A DNA stretch of 64,000 bases from assembly GCF_025567525.1 (NCBI RefSeq), contig NZ_JAOQJY010000022.1, forward strand, positions 1 through 64,000. The letters run 5' to 3'. Each line of letters begins with the position of its first letter. The stretch's first letter is position 1. A model generated the notes under the pieces. It saw only the letters and a program-made list of their open reading frames with translations. It searched no databases and was not told the DNA's origin. The position numbers and the translations under genes are program-made. Source of the stretch: Gallintestinimicrobium propionicum (lineage in GTDB: Bacteria; Bacillota; Clostridia; Lachnospirales; Lachnospiraceae). Positions 16,193 to 24,895 of the stretch are shown piece by piece.

Positions 16193-17517
16193 TGAAAAAA
16201 TTTTCAATTCTGATTGCCGGGGGCGGAAGTACGTTTACTCCGGAAATTCTGCTCTTATTGTTAGAAAAAAGAGAGCAGTTTCCCATCAGAAAAATAAAGT
16301 TCTATGACAACGATGAGGAGAGGCAGAAAATAATTGGCGAAGCATGTGGCGTGCTTATTGAGCATAAGGCTCCTGAAATTGAATTTTCATATACAACTGA
16401 TCCGGAAACCGCATTTACTGATGTCGATTTTGTAATGGCACATATCCGCGTTGGTAAGTATGAGATGCGCGGAAAGGATGAAAAAATACCGCTGAAATAT
16501 GGTGTGGTAGGGCAGGAAACCTGCGGACCGGGAGGTCTGGCATATGGAATGCGTTCCATCGGACCTGTAATCGAGTTAATCGATTATATGGAAACGTACT
16601 CTCCGCATGCGTGGATGCTGAATTATTCGAATCCCGCGGCAATCGTTGCGGAAGCAACAAACCGGCTCAGGCCGGACGCAAGAATCATCAATATCTGTGA
16701 TATGCCCGTTGGAATAGAGGCACGAATGGCTGTCATCTGCGGGCTGAAATCCCGAAAGGAGATGATTACCAGGTATTTTGGGCTGAATCACTTTGGCTGG
16801 TGGAGTGACATAAGGGATAAAAACGGAAAGGATTTAATGCCGGTAATTAAGGCCTACGTGAAAGAGAACGGGTTTAATACTTCCCAAATAGATGGGCATA
16901 CAGATGATAAAAGCTGGACGGATACTTATAATAAGGCGAAAGACGTCTATGCGGTTGACCCGAATTTCATTCCAAATACGTATTTAAAGTATTATTTATA
17001 CCCGGACTATGTGGTGAAGCACTCAGATTTAAATTACACAAGAACAGATGAAGTAAGGGAGGGGAGAGAAAAACGGGTGTTTGAAGAGGCTCGAAGGCTT
17101 ATTCAGACAAAGAATGTGGAAAATTGCGGCTTCGAAGTGGGAAATCATGCGGAGTATATTGTTGATCTGGCAAGAGCGCTGGCATATAACACACAGGAAA
17201 GAATGTTGCTAATCGTGCCCAATCATGGCGCGATTGAAAATTTTTCCTATGACGCAATGATTGAGATTCCCTGTATTGTAGGGAAGAATGGATATGAACC
17301 ATTAAAGGTCGGGAAAATACCGGTATTCGAAAAAGGGCTTATGGAGCAGCAGGTAGCGGCGGAAAAGCTGGTTGTTGACGCCTGGGTTGAGAAAAGCTAT
17401 CAAAAAATGTGGCAGGCGATTACCATGTCTAAAACAGTTCCAAGCGCGGCGGTTGCTAAGTTAATACTGGACGATTTGATAGAAGCAAATGTAAAGTACT
17501 GGCCGGAGCTTAGATGA
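16192..17517 (+). CDS. GH4 6-phospho-glycosidase, alpha-type motif
   Basis: This 441-residue, NAD- and metal-dependent GH4 enzyme has the N-terminal Rossmann motif ILIAGGGSTFTPE, the conserved GQETCGPGG, NYSNPAAIVAE, the metal-binding CDMPVGIE and GLNHFGWW. In characterised GH4 enzymes the CDMP motif goes with 6-phospho-alpha-glucosidases (GlvA/MalH), while 6-phospho-beta-glucosidases have CN-type motifs. So I infer cleavage of maltose-6-phosphate-like sugars, a point that fits EIIBC but not obviously the BglG regulator or the deacetylase. The ATG overlaps the EIIBC stop by one base after GGAGGG, implying coupled translation. Weak terminator-like pairing follows the stop. Confidence 0.92.
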   Translation: MKKFSILIAGGGSTFTPEILLLLLEKREQFPIRKIKFYDNDEERQKIIGEACGVLIEHKAPEIEFSYTTDPETAFTDVDFVMAHIRVGKYEMRGKDEKIPLKYGVVGQETCGPGGLAYGMRSIGPVIELIDYMETYSPHAWMLNYSNPAAIVAEATNRLRPDARIINICDMPVGIEARMAVICGLKSRKEMITRYFGLNHFGWWSDIRDKNGKDLMPVIKAYVKENGFNTSQIDGHTDDKSWTDTYNKAKDVYAVDPNFIPNTYLKYYLYPDYVVKHSDLNYTRTDEVREGREKRVFEEARRLIQTKNVENCGFEVGNHAEYIVDLARALAYNTQERMLLIVPNHGAIENFSYDAMIEIPCIVGKNGYEPLKVGKIPVFEKGLMEQQVAAEKLVVDAWVEKSYQKMWQAITMSKTVPSAAVAKLILDDLIEANVKYWPELR

Positions 17518-17630
17518 ACGTGCAGCTCCTGTGCGCCGGAGATTCCTTTTTATTTTCATGTTCTGGCAAAGCAATAGCATAAACGGGAAGAAGCATAAAA
17601 AAGTTGCATAAAATGTCTTGCCTGTATAAG

Positions 17631-17701
17631 CAGGGTTGTTTCACGAAGAATAATTGAATAGCCAAAAATGTTTGAATTTATCGCTTCATGAAACAACCCT
17701 G
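17631..17701. repeat. 71-bp inverted repeat hairpin
   Basis: CAGGGTTGTTTCACGAAG at 17631 pairs with CTTCATGAAACAACCCTG ending at 17701 with a single mismatch. The ~35-base loop is AT-rich. It may be a terminator for the sugar operon or a small palindromic insertion. Confidence 0.7.
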
Positions 17702-17710
17702 ACAGCGGGA

Positions 17711-17747
17711 GACAGAGTGTTGACAAAATATAAAAAAGTGCTACAAT
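17711..17747 (+). promoter_or_regulatory. Copy 1 of a duplicated promoter
   Basis: TTGACA (17720), a 16-base spacer, TACAAT (17742). The 37-base segment containing it recurs almost exactly at 18382-18418. Nothing recognisable follows in the + direction; it points into the back of the PBECR4 remnant. Confidence 0.7.
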
Positions 17748-17971
17748 CCTGTCTTTGACAGTTGAAAAACAAAAAAATCGCTGTATCCCTTCATTTCCAA
17801 TCCGGTCAGGTGTTGGTAATTTCTCTCATGAAATATGACCTCTATAAACCGAATGGAATTATCCTGTCTTTCTCTGAAAATGATAAGCAACTTCTTATGC
17901 AAAAGGTTTTGTTGATATTGCTTCGCACAATTCAGAACTCTTTTACGTGCGTCTTCTTTTGTAAACTTCAT
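17741..17971 (-). pseudogene. Truncated PBECR4-like (barnase/EndoU/ColicinE5 superfamily) gene
   Basis: The 76-residue product (MKFTKEDARKRVLNCAKQYQ..., then LLIIFRERQDNSIRFIEVIF and HLTGLEMKGYSDFF) looks like the N-terminal part of PBECR4 domain proteins, a predicted RNase fold found in phage- and plasmid-borne genes. A ribosome binding site GGAGG precedes its ATG. The frame stops where the duplicated promoter segment begins, so the C-terminal half has been cut off. It is probably inactive. Recognition rests on the LTGLxxKG pattern and is moderate. Confidence 0.5.
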
Positions 17972-18103
17972 AAATAGTTCGGAAATCCTCCATAAAGAAT
18001 AACGGTTAGACTACATATACATAGATTTTCCTGAAAGATCATAAATAATAGATATGGAAAGAGAGAGCAATAGCACCATTGTACTATATACTCCCTCTTT
18101 GTG

Positions 18104-18222
18104 GCTAATTTTAATGTTGTCTGCCAACGACCGGTAAAATACCGGTAAAAATATCGGATTTTAGTGTTGTCCGCCAACGGTCAATCACAGGATTGACAAG
18201 CATATCAGATTTTAGTGTTAGC
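18104..18222. repeat. Three ~50-bp direct repeat units (TTTTAGTGTTGTCYGCCAAC)
   Basis: Copies begin near 18109, 18159 and 18209 and share TTTTAGTGTTGTCYGCCAAC, the last being partial. Regularly spaced repeats of this type resemble transposase-binding sites at the ends of insertion sequences such as IS21-like elements, but no transposase gene remains. Confidence 0.55.
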
Positions 18223-18381
18223 CCACTGGAAAAGCACGCTTTTCCTACTACTATTATTATAGGCAGAGCAGATTTTTATGTCAATAGAAATCATAAATCA
18301 TTCCCAGATATTCTCCAAATGCGGTGCCTCAAAATATGTATTCGGTCTGACGCAAACATTTCTTTGATAGAACGATATATC

Positions 18382-18418
18382 GACAGGGTGTTGACAAAAT
18401 ATAAAAAAGTGCTATAAT
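18382..18418 (+). promoter_or_regulatory. Copy 2 of the duplicated promoter, drives the riboswitch/flotillin transcript
   Basis: TTGACA (18391), a 16-base spacer, TATAAT (18413). It is placed about 15 bases before the predicted aptamer and differs from copy 1 at two positions, one of which improves the -10 box. Confidence 0.85.
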
Positions 18419-18431
18419 TTATTTCAACAAT

Positions 18432-18583
18432 AAAAGGGAGTAGCCAGCACCGAGAGGTGGTTTGAAACCGTCACCCCGACAAGCAGCCAGATGATAATCG
18501 ATTTGCTGCAGATGTCCGTATTAAATGAAACGCGCGAGACTTTTATTGCAGCTGTCAGGCTGTAATAGAGGCCTCGTTTTTTG
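18432..18583 (+). promoter_or_regulatory. Candidate yybP-ykoY (manganese) riboswitch with terminator
   Basis: The leader has the family's 5' signature AAAAGGGAGTAGC, a small CACCGAGAGGTG hairpin, a CCGTCAC segment and the 3' signature GCGCGAGACTTTT. The ends can pair as P1 (AAAAG with CTTTT). The 3' P1 strand is shared with a terminator: CGAGACTTTTATTGCAGC pairs with GCTGTAATAGAGGCCTCG followed by T6. Ligand binding would thus free transcription, as in known yybP-ykoY switches. The assignment is by eye and another leader class is possible. Confidence 0.5.
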
Positions 18584-18717
18584 TTTCGTTGGAAAGGGTG
18601 TCCATAGGAAACAAAACCCTCCGGGGGAAAAGCACTTTTCCGGAAAAGTCGCCTGACAGCGACCGAAGCTATTTACTTTACGAGTCCACCAGACCGGTGG
18701 AGAAAAGGAGAATGAGT

Positions 18718-20244
18718 ATGTTTACAGGAATTAGTTTAGGAGCTGTTGTTGCCATAATCGCAGTGATCGCGCTGCTTGGAATTATCGCTTCCGGGTATGT
18801 GAAAGCACCTCCGGACACGGCATTTATTATTTCCGGCCTGCGCAAAAAGATCATTATCGGGAAATCGAGTATCAAGATCCCGTTTCTGGAACGTCTTGAC
18901 AAGCTGAGCTTAAAGCTGATCCCGATCGATGTGAAGACAGAAGCAGCGGTGCCGACGGCGGATTACATCAACATTCAGGTGGACGCAGCAGTTAACGTCA
19001 AGGTTTCCAGCGAGCCCGAAAAATTAAAGCAGGCAGCAGAAAACTTCCTGAATCAGAACACCCAGTACATTGCGCAGGTAGCGAGAGAGGTTCTGGAAGG
19101 CAACATGCGTGAGATCGTAGGCCGCATGCGTCTGGAGGAAATGGTCAGCGACCGCCAGAAATTCGCGGACCTGGTAAAGGAAAATGCCGAGCCTGACCTG
19201 GCTGCCATGGGTCTGGACGTTGTCAGCTTCAATGTGCAGAACTTTACGGATTCCAACGGTGTCATTGATGACCTTGGTATCGACAACATTTCCCAGATCA
19301 AGAAAAAGGCAGCGATTGCAAAGGCTGAGGCAGAAAAAGAAATCGCGGTAGCAAAGGCGGAAGCGGATCGTCAGTCCAACGACGCGCGGATCAATTCCGA
19401 AAGAGAGATCGCCATCAAGAACAACGAGCTGGATATGCAGAAGGCAGAGCTTCAGAAAAACGCGGACAGCAAGCGAGCGGAAGCGGATGCGGCATATGAG
19501 ATCCAGAAAGAGGAACAGCGAAAGACCATCGAAGTAACTGCGGCAAATGCCAACATTGCAAAAGAGGAACGTCTGGTGCTCTTAAAACAGCGTGAAGCAG
19601 AAACGATGGAAAAATCGCTGGATGCACAGGTTAAGAAAAAAGCGGAAGCGGAGAAATTCGAACGTCAGCAGAAAGCGGAAGCAGAGCTGTTTGAACGCCA
19701 GAAAGAAGCGGAAGCAAAGAAATTTGAAACGGAAAAGGCTGCAGAGGCGCAGCGTGCGAAGGCGGAAGCAGATCTGTTCTCTAAAGAACAGGAAGCCAAA
19801 GGTATCCGCATGGTCGGCGAAGCGGAAGCAGAAGCGATTCGCGCCAAAGGTGTTGCGGAGGCGGAAGCGATGGAAAAACGTGCGCAGGCTTATCAGAAAT
19901 ACAACAACGCGGCAATGGCGGAAATGCTGATCAAGGTGCTGCCCGATATCGCAGGCAAGATCGCAGAGCCTCTGACCCAGATCGACAAGATCACGATCAT
20001 CGGCGGTTCGGACGGATCAAACGGTGTGGACCAGGTAGCAGGAAACGTACCGGCAGTGATGACAAAGCTGTTTGAAACCATGAAAGAAACCGTGGGCATC
20101 GACCTTGCGGAAGTTGTAAAAGCAGGAACCTATGATGCAAAAGTGAACCGCAATATCACGATCAACGCAGACGGAGCAAAGCAGGCAGCGGAGGTGTTGA
20201 AGCAGGAAACTGCTGCAGAAGCATCGGCGGAAATCGCAGAGTAA
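18718..20244 (+). CDS. Flotillin-like SPFH-domain protein
   Basis: The 508-residue protein has one N-terminal membrane segment (about residues 5-25), an SPFH/Band-7 domain (APPDTAFIISGLRKKII, then NIQVDAAVNVKV and EVLEGNMREIVGRM), a long Ala/Glu/Lys-rich coiled coil with AKAEAEKE-type heptads (about 205-430), and a C-terminal LIKVLPDIAGKIAEPL segment. Flotillins scaffold membrane microdomains. I chose the ATG at 18718 because AAGGAG lies 7 bases upstream; the ATG at 18712 is too close. A promoter and a candidate riboswitch precede it, with a 130-base spacer containing a GGAAAAG/CTTTTCC hairpin. Metal control of a flotillin would be unusual. Confidence 0.93.
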   Translation: MFTGISLGAVVAIIAVIALLGIIASGYVKAPPDTAFIISGLRKKIIIGKSSIKIPFLERLDKLSLKLIPIDVKTEAAVPTADYINIQVDAAVNVKVSSEPEKLKQAAENFLNQNTQYIAQVAREVLEGNMREIVGRMRLEEMVSDRQKFADLVKENAEPDLAAMGLDVVSFNVQNFTDSNGVIDDLGIDNISQIKKKAAIAKAEAEKEIAVAKAEADRQSNDARINSEREIAIKNNELDMQKAELQKNADSKRAEADAAYEIQKEEQRKTIEVTAANANIAKEERLVLLKQREAETMEKSLDAQVKKKAEAEKFERQQKAEAELFERQKEAEAKKFETEKAAEAQRAKAEADLFSKEQEAKGIRMVGEAEAEAIRAKGVAEAEAMEKRAQAYQKYNNAAMAEMLIKVLPDIAGKIAEPLTQIDKITIIGGSDGSNGVDQVAGNVPAVMTKLFETMKETVGIDLAEVVKAGTYDAKVNRNITINADGAKQAAEVLKQETAAEASAEIAE

Positions 20245-20259
20245 ACAGCTTGGATTGTA

Positions 20260-20287
20260 TTGAAAAAATGTTTTAAACGCATATAAT
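20260..20287 (+). promoter_or_regulatory. Promoter of the GNAT toxin-antitoxin pair
   Basis: TTGAAA, a 16-base spacer, TATAAT, 31 bases before an AAGGGGAGG ribosome binding site. Confidence 0.75.
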
Positions 20288-20334
20288 AGAGATATGATAA
20301 TTGGTGCGGCATACTATAAGGGGAGGTGTTAAAT

Positions 20335-20529
20335 ATAGCAACTTCGAGTATTAAAAAGAACTTTTTGGTTTCTGGAGAAAAACAGGCAGAATTGTTTGCG
20401 GATGCGATTGAAAGTTCCTATATGGAATCTCTCTGCAGAAAGACGGAAAATGAGTTGAGAATTACCCATCTGCGCGGAGCAGAAGACATCAGAAAGTTTA
20501 TGGCGAAGAGAAAAGAGGTAAATGCTTAA
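20335..20529 (+). CDS. Putative antitoxin of a GNAT-type toxin-antitoxin pair
   Basis: The ~64-residue protein (ATSSIKKNFLVSGEKQAELF, then ADAIESSYMESL) looks like the small antitoxins paired with GNAT-fold toxins in Clostridia. The start is unusual: AAGGGGAGG at 20318-20326 lies 8 bases before ATA at 20335, just where related proteins begin with Met-Ala-Thr-Ser-Ser. The alternative GTG at 20326 overlaps the ribosome binding site and is badly placed. The gene overlaps the toxin gene by 8 bases, so the two are translationally coupled. The C-terminal half (RGAEDIRKFMAKRK) is likely the toxin-contacting helix. Confidence 0.65.
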   Translation: MATSSIKKNFLVSGEKQAELFADAIESSYMESLCRKTENELRITHLRGAEDIRKFMAKRKEVNA

Positions 20530-21133
20530 CGAGGTTACAGTGTTAAACATTCGTGAGTATTTGGCTGCAACAGAAAATGGAAGATTTGGAGAGGAGGAAT
20601 TGAAAGAACTTCTCTCCGAATTTTCCTGCAGTAAAAACGCCGATGTTGAACGATTTTTAAAGGAACAGGCGATAGAATTTACAAAGAAGAATCAGTCAGT
20701 AACGTATTTGGTATTCCACAGTCAGGATGCTTCGCTGGTAGGCTACTTTACGCTGGCGATTAAACCGATTTGCGCCAGTGCGGAGAAGTTCAGTAACACG
20801 ACGAAACGTAAAATAGCCAGAGTCAGTGAGCAACGGGAAAATGAACTTACATATACACTTTCTGCGTATCTGATTGCTCAGCTGGGAAAAAATTTTAGAA
20901 ATGGGGCAAATCGGAAAATTACAGGAAAGCAGTTGCTTCAGGCAGCTGTTGATACCATTCTGAAATTACAGTATATGACCGGAGGCATGGTATTTTTTCT
21001 GGAGGCAGAAAATGAAGAGCATCTGATGCAGTTTTATGAAGTGGAAAATGGATTTAAAAGATTTGCAGTAAAAGAAACGAATCACAGAGCGAAGAAATCG
21101 CAAAAATTGATTCAATTGCTAAAAGTTCTGTAA
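20522..21133 (+). CDS. GNAT-fold acetyltransferase, probable toxin
   Basis: The 203-residue protein contains a GNAT-like core: VTYLVFHSQDASLVGYFTLAIKP as the central strands, then ELTYTLSAYLIAQLGKNF, a helix-rich insert, and GGMVFFLEAENEEHLMQFYEVENGF as the C-terminal strand region. Partnering with a short overlapping upstream gene suggests a toxin that acetylates charged tRNA or another target (TacT/AtaT logic). Acetyl-CoA loop residues are not clear by eye, so activity is inferred. A terminator follows within 50 bases and serves the convergent MATE gene as well. Confidence 0.75.
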   Translation: MLNEVTVLNIREYLAATENGRFGEEELKELLSEFSCSKNADVERFLKEQAIEFTKKNQSVTYLVFHSQDASLVGYFTLAIKPICASAEKFSNTTKRKIARVSEQRENELTYTLSAYLIAQLGKNFRNGANRKITGKQLLQAAVDTILKLQYMTGGMVFFLEAENEEHLMQFYEVENGFKRFAVKETNHRAKKSQKLIQLLKVL

Positions 21134-21137
21134 CAGA

Positions 21138-21182
21138 AAATCCCGGCAAAGCCCCTAAAAAAGGCTCTGCCGGGATTTTTTT
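21138..21182. terminator. Bidirectional terminator
   Basis: AAAATCCCGGCAAAGCC pairs with GGCTCTGCCGGGATTTTT between convergent genes, with a T run on one side and an A run on the other. Confidence 0.9.
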
Positions 21183-21192
21183 ACGGAAGCGC

Positions 21193-22587
21193 TTACGCGT
21201 TCTTACCCTGCCCCTGGGGCGCATTGCGCAGGGTATCCTTCTGCATCCATTTTCCACGCTTATAATAGAGGATAAACAAGATCGATGTAATGGTCCAGGT
21301 CAGTGGATAGGAAAATGCCACTGTTGCGACCTCGTGTCTGAGGGGAACGGCAATCGTGATCCAGAGAATTCTCAGGACACAGACCCCAAAGCAGGTCAGC
21401 AGCATCGGGAAAAAGGAATCCCCGCAGCCGCGGCAGGTACCGGAAAGGATTTCGATGCAGATGTAAGTGATGTAGGCGGGAGAAACGACACGCATCATGC
21501 CGATGCAGATGTTGATGACATTGGTATCGCGTGTGAATAAAAGCAGGATCGTTCCGCCGAAATTCAAAACGATAAAGCTGAGGAAAAGGCTGGTCACGGC
21601 AGCAAGACCGAGACAGATGCGGACACTTTTTTTGATACGGTCGTATTTTCCGGCGCCGAAATTCTGTCCGGCGAAGGTCGTGATGGAAACGCCGTAAGCA
21701 CCCATAATCATCCAGAAAATACTGTCCACTTTTCCATAAGCGGTCCAGGCGGCGATCGTGTCGGTTCCGAAGGAGTTGATGGAGGACTGGATCAACAGGT
21801 TGGAAATCGAATACATTGCGGACTGCAGACCGGCAGGCAGACCGATTTTGATGATATCAAATAAAAGATCGCGGTGAAACCGGATTTTGGAAACGATCAG
21901 GCGATAGGAATCCTGGGTGCGCAGCAGGGCGATCAGGGTCAGAATCGCGGAGAAAAACTGGGACGCAATCGTCGCAATCGCAGCTCCGGCAACGCCCATG
22001 TCGAGCACGGCGACAAATAAAAGGTCGAGCACAATGTTGACCAGACAGGAAGCGATCAGGAAATAGAGCGGCCGTTTGGAATCGCCGACAGCGCGCAGAA
22101 TACCGGAGCCCATGTTGTAGATCATGGACGGAATCGTGCCGAGATAATAAATTTTCATATAAGTCAGGGAAAGGGAAAGGATGTCGTCCGGCGTTCCCAT
22201 CGCGGTCAGGGCAAAGCGTGCGGAAACAAGACCGATCAGCATAATTACAACGCCGCCTGCAATCGCCAGTGCAATAGCGGTATGAACGGAATCACTGACC
22301 CTGCGCCGGTTGTCTGCGCCGTAATACTGGGAAATGATAACAGTTGCACCGGAAGAAAGACCGACGAAAAATCCGACGAGCAGGTTGATAATCGTGGAAG
22401 CAGAGCCCCCGACAGAGGCAAGCGCTTCCTTACCGACAAAGTTGCCGACGATGATCGCATCCGCAGTGTTATAGAGCTGCTGAAAAAATGTTCCAAATAA
22501 AATAGGGAAAAAGAAAATCAGAAGCTGCTTCCAGATGACTCCTTCAGTGATCTGATTTGTTGTGTTTTGTGCTGCCTGCTTACTCAT
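21193..22587 (-). CDS. MATE-family multidrug efflux transporter
   Basis: The 464-residue protein has twelve predicted membrane helices and the MATE pattern FFPILFGTFFQQLYNTADAI, then IVGNFVGKEALASVGGS and SGATVIISQYYGA near the N-terminus, with a matching second half (IGLPAGLQSAMYSISNLLIQ). MATE proteins export organic cations or drugs with Na+ or H+ antiport. The substrate is unknown. I start at 22587 where GGAGGATT precedes ATG; the longer frame upstream reads through the promoter. It is divergent from the hybrid histidine kinase, which might sense a related stress. Confidence 0.93.
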   Translation of the reverse strand: MSKQAAQNTTNQITEGVIWKQLLIFFFPILFGTFFQQLYNTADAIIVGNFVGKEALASVGGSASTIINLLVGFFVGLSSGATVIISQYYGADNRRRVSDSVHTAIALAIAGGVVIMLIGLVSARFALTAMGTPDDILSLSLTYMKIYYLGTIPSMIYNMGSGILRAVGDSKRPLYFLIASCLVNIVLDLLFVAVLDMGVAGAAIATIASQFFSAILTLIALLRTQDSYRLIVSKIRFHRDLLFDIIKIGLPAGLQSAMYSISNLLIQSSINSFGTDTIAAWTAYGKVDSIFWMIMGAYGVSITTFAGQNFGAGKYDRIKKSVRICLGLAAVTSLFLSFIVLNFGGTILLLFTRDTNVINICIGMMRVVSPAYITYICIEILSGTCRGCGDSFFPMLLTCFGVCVLRILWITIAVPLRHEVATVAFSYPLTWTITSILFILYYKRGKWMQKDTLRNAPQGQGKNA

Positions 22588-22627
22588 AAAGAAAAATAAT
22601 CCTCCGTTTTTAATACTACACAAGGTC

Positions 22628-22656
22628 AGTATAGACTTGTCTGCAAAGAAACACAA
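22628..22656 (-). promoter_or_regulatory. Promoter of the MATE gene
   Basis: On the minus strand TTGTGT, a 17-base spacer, TATACT, about 40 bases upstream of the MATE ATG. Confidence 0.65.
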
Positions 22657-22722
22657 GACACTATGTAAAACATCGAAAAAATGCTATACTTAGTGTACAG
22701 TTCACGAAGGGAGCGCCGCTTT

Positions 22723-24858
22723 ATGAGTAAAAATAGAAATCGGACCAGACGGATTTACGGAATCATTCTGACATCGTTTATTATCATATGGATAGGAAGC
22801 GTTTCTCTTCAGATGCTGAGCAATCGGCATAATGCCTGGAACGCCAGCGAGATGATCCTGCAGCAGCTGGAGGATGTGATCGAAGAAAATAAAGAAAGCT
22901 ATCAGACGCTTCTGGAAACCCTGAAGGAAGAATATACGCTGCGGGCAGAGACGGTGGCAAATCTCCTTGAAATGGAAGGAAGACTATATCAGACCACAGT
23001 GGAGTACCGTAAGATCGCAAAACAGCTGCGTGTGGACGAAATCCACATTTTCAATACGAGCGGCTGTATCGTTGCAGGAACCAATCCGGAGTATTTTGGC
23101 TACAGCTTTTCTTCCGGCGAGCAAATGGGATATTTTAAGCCCATGCTGACAGATAAAAAGCTTTCCATGTGTCAGGATATGGTGCCGAATACTGCAGAAG
23201 GGAAAATGATGATGTATGCCATCGTCTGGAATTCTTCCGGCACGGCCATGATCCAGATTGGCATTACCCCCAGCCGACTGCTTGCAAAAATGAACAGTGC
23301 CAGCGTGGAAAATCTGGTTCGGCAGATGCCGATCACCTCCGGAATGAATATTTTTCTGCTAAATGCCACCACAGGAAAAATGCTAGCAACCACGCGGCAG
23401 GATGTATTGCTCTATGAGCTGCAGGATTCCGATCGGCTGGAAGGAGGAAAACTGCAGGAAGGAAAGCGGTATCGGACCAGTGCGAAAATCAGTGGCAGAA
23501 AGCAGTATCTGGTCTATGAAAAATATGGGGAATATAATCTTGCAGTTTCCTACGGTATTTTAGAGGCGAACCAAAATCTGATCTATGTTGCAGCAACCAT
23601 GTTTCTGGTACTGGTGCTTTCTTTTTTGATCATTTTTTATATTACGGAGCGCTCGGTCGCTGCGATTGATAAAAATGAAGAGGAGTTAAAGCAGGCAAAG
23701 GAGGCGGCAGAGCGTGCAAATGCAGCAAAAACCGGATTTTTGTCCCGAATGTCACATGATATCCGGACACCGTTAAACGGCATTATCGGAATGATCGAAA
23801 TCAGCGACCGCCACAGGGAGGACAGAGCGCTGGTGGATGCAAACCGTGTAAAGGAAAAGGTTGCGGCAAATCATCTGCTGGAGCTGATCAACGATGTACT
23901 GGAGTTTAACAAGCTGGATGAAGAAAACCTTCAGCTTACAAAAGAACCCTTTTGCTTAAAAGAGCTCTGGCGGGAAATTATCACGATCGTGGAACCCCGG
24001 GCAGCAGATAAGGGAGTCCGTTTAACGTATGAGGAACAGACAGAAGGTAAAGCAACCGGCTGTGTGCTTGGAAGCCCTCTGCATGTCAGACAGATCTTTA
24101 TCAATATTTTGGGGAATGCGATCAAATATACGGATGCCGGCGGACATGTCCTGTGTCAGGTGACTATAAAGGCGATCGGGGAAAGCCGGATATCCTGCCG
24201 AACCGTAATTTCGGATAACGGAATCGGCATGAGCACAGCATTTCTTCCCCACCTGTATGAACCCTTTTCACGGGAAAATACCGATGAGAAAAGTGTAACC
24301 CAGGGAACCGGACTGGGAATGTCCATCGTCAGACATCTGGTCGACAAGATGGGCGGAACGATTACGGTGGAGAGCGAGAAGGGAGCTGGAACCACATTTA
24401 CGGTCACGCTCCTGTTTGAAGGACCCAAAGAACAGGAATGTAAGAAGATCGAAGAAGGGGATCAGAGTGCGGATATTACCGGAATGCGTGTGCTTCTTGC
24501 AGAGGACAATGAGCTGAATATGGAGATCGCGGAAACCTTTCTGACAGATGCAGGTGTACAGATCACAAAGGCATATAATGGAAAAGAAGAGGTGGAGCGC
24601 TATCTGGAGCAGCCGGCAGGTACCTTTGATGCGATCCTGACCGATCTGATGATGCCGGTAATGGACGGCTACGAAGCGGCGCGGGCGATCCGCAGCAGCG
24701 GCCGTGCAGATGCCGAAAGTATCCCCATCATTGCTTTGACGGCCAACGCCTTTTTGGAGGATGCAGAACGGGTGAAGCGGGAAGGAATGAATGAGCATCT
24801 GCCCAAACCGCTGGACGTTGGGAAAATGCTTTCCGTATTGGCAAAATACAGGAAATAG
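22723..24858 (+). CDS. Hybrid sensor histidine kinase with receiver domain
   Basis: The 711-residue protein has a first membrane helix at about 11-30, an extracytoplasmic sensor of about 250 residues (Cache-like), and a second helix near 290-312 (FLVLVLSFLIIFYI). A coiled linker, HisKA (SRMSHDIRTPLNGIIGMIEI with the phospho-His), HATPase_c (NILGNAIKYTD, DNGIGMS, GTGLGMSIV) and a C-terminal receiver (VLLAEDNELNMEIAETF, TDLMMPVMDGYEAA with the phospho-Asp) follow. No separate response regulator or DNA-binding output is adjacent, so its target is unknown. The ATG at 22723 follows GAAGGGAG; a TATACT box lies at 22685. Confidence 0.93.
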   Translation: MSKNRNRTRRIYGIILTSFIIIWIGSVSLQMLSNRHNAWNASEMILQQLEDVIEENKESYQTLLETLKEEYTLRAETVANLLEMEGRLYQTTVEYRKIAKQLRVDEIHIFNTSGCIVAGTNPEYFGYSFSSGEQMGYFKPMLTDKKLSMCQDMVPNTAEGKMMMYAIVWNSSGTAMIQIGITPSRLLAKMNSASVENLVRQMPITSGMNIFLLNATTGKMLATTRQDVLLYELQDSDRLEGGKLQEGKRYRTSAKISGRKQYLVYEKYGEYNLAVSYGILEANQNLIYVAATMFLVLVLSFLIIFYITERSVAAIDKNEEELKQAKEAAERANAAKTGFLSRMSHDIRTPLNGIIGMIEISDRHREDRALVDANRVKEKVAANHLLELINDVLEFNKLDEENLQLTKEPFCLKELWREIITIVEPRAADKGVRLTYEEQTEGKATGCVLGSPLHVRQIFINILGNAIKYTDAGGHVLCQVTIKAIGESRISCRTVISDNGIGMSTAFLPHLYEPFSRENTDEKSVTQGTGLGMSIVRHLVDKMGGTITVESEKGAGTTFTVTLLFEGPKEQECKKIEEGDQSADITGMRVLLAEDNELNMEIAETFLTDAGVQITKAYNGKEEVERYLEQPAGTFDAILTDLMMPVMDGYEAARAIRSSGRADAESIPIIALTANAFLEDAERVKREGMNEHLPKPLDVGKMLSVLAKYRK

Positions 24859-24895
24859 GGGCTGTGACGGAAGCATTTTTGGAAAGCTTTCCGGC

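Noticed and set aside
18193..18417. 74-codon plus-strand frame before the riboswitch
   Set aside because: It runs through the repeat units and the promoter, has no ribosome binding site and no recognisable similarity.
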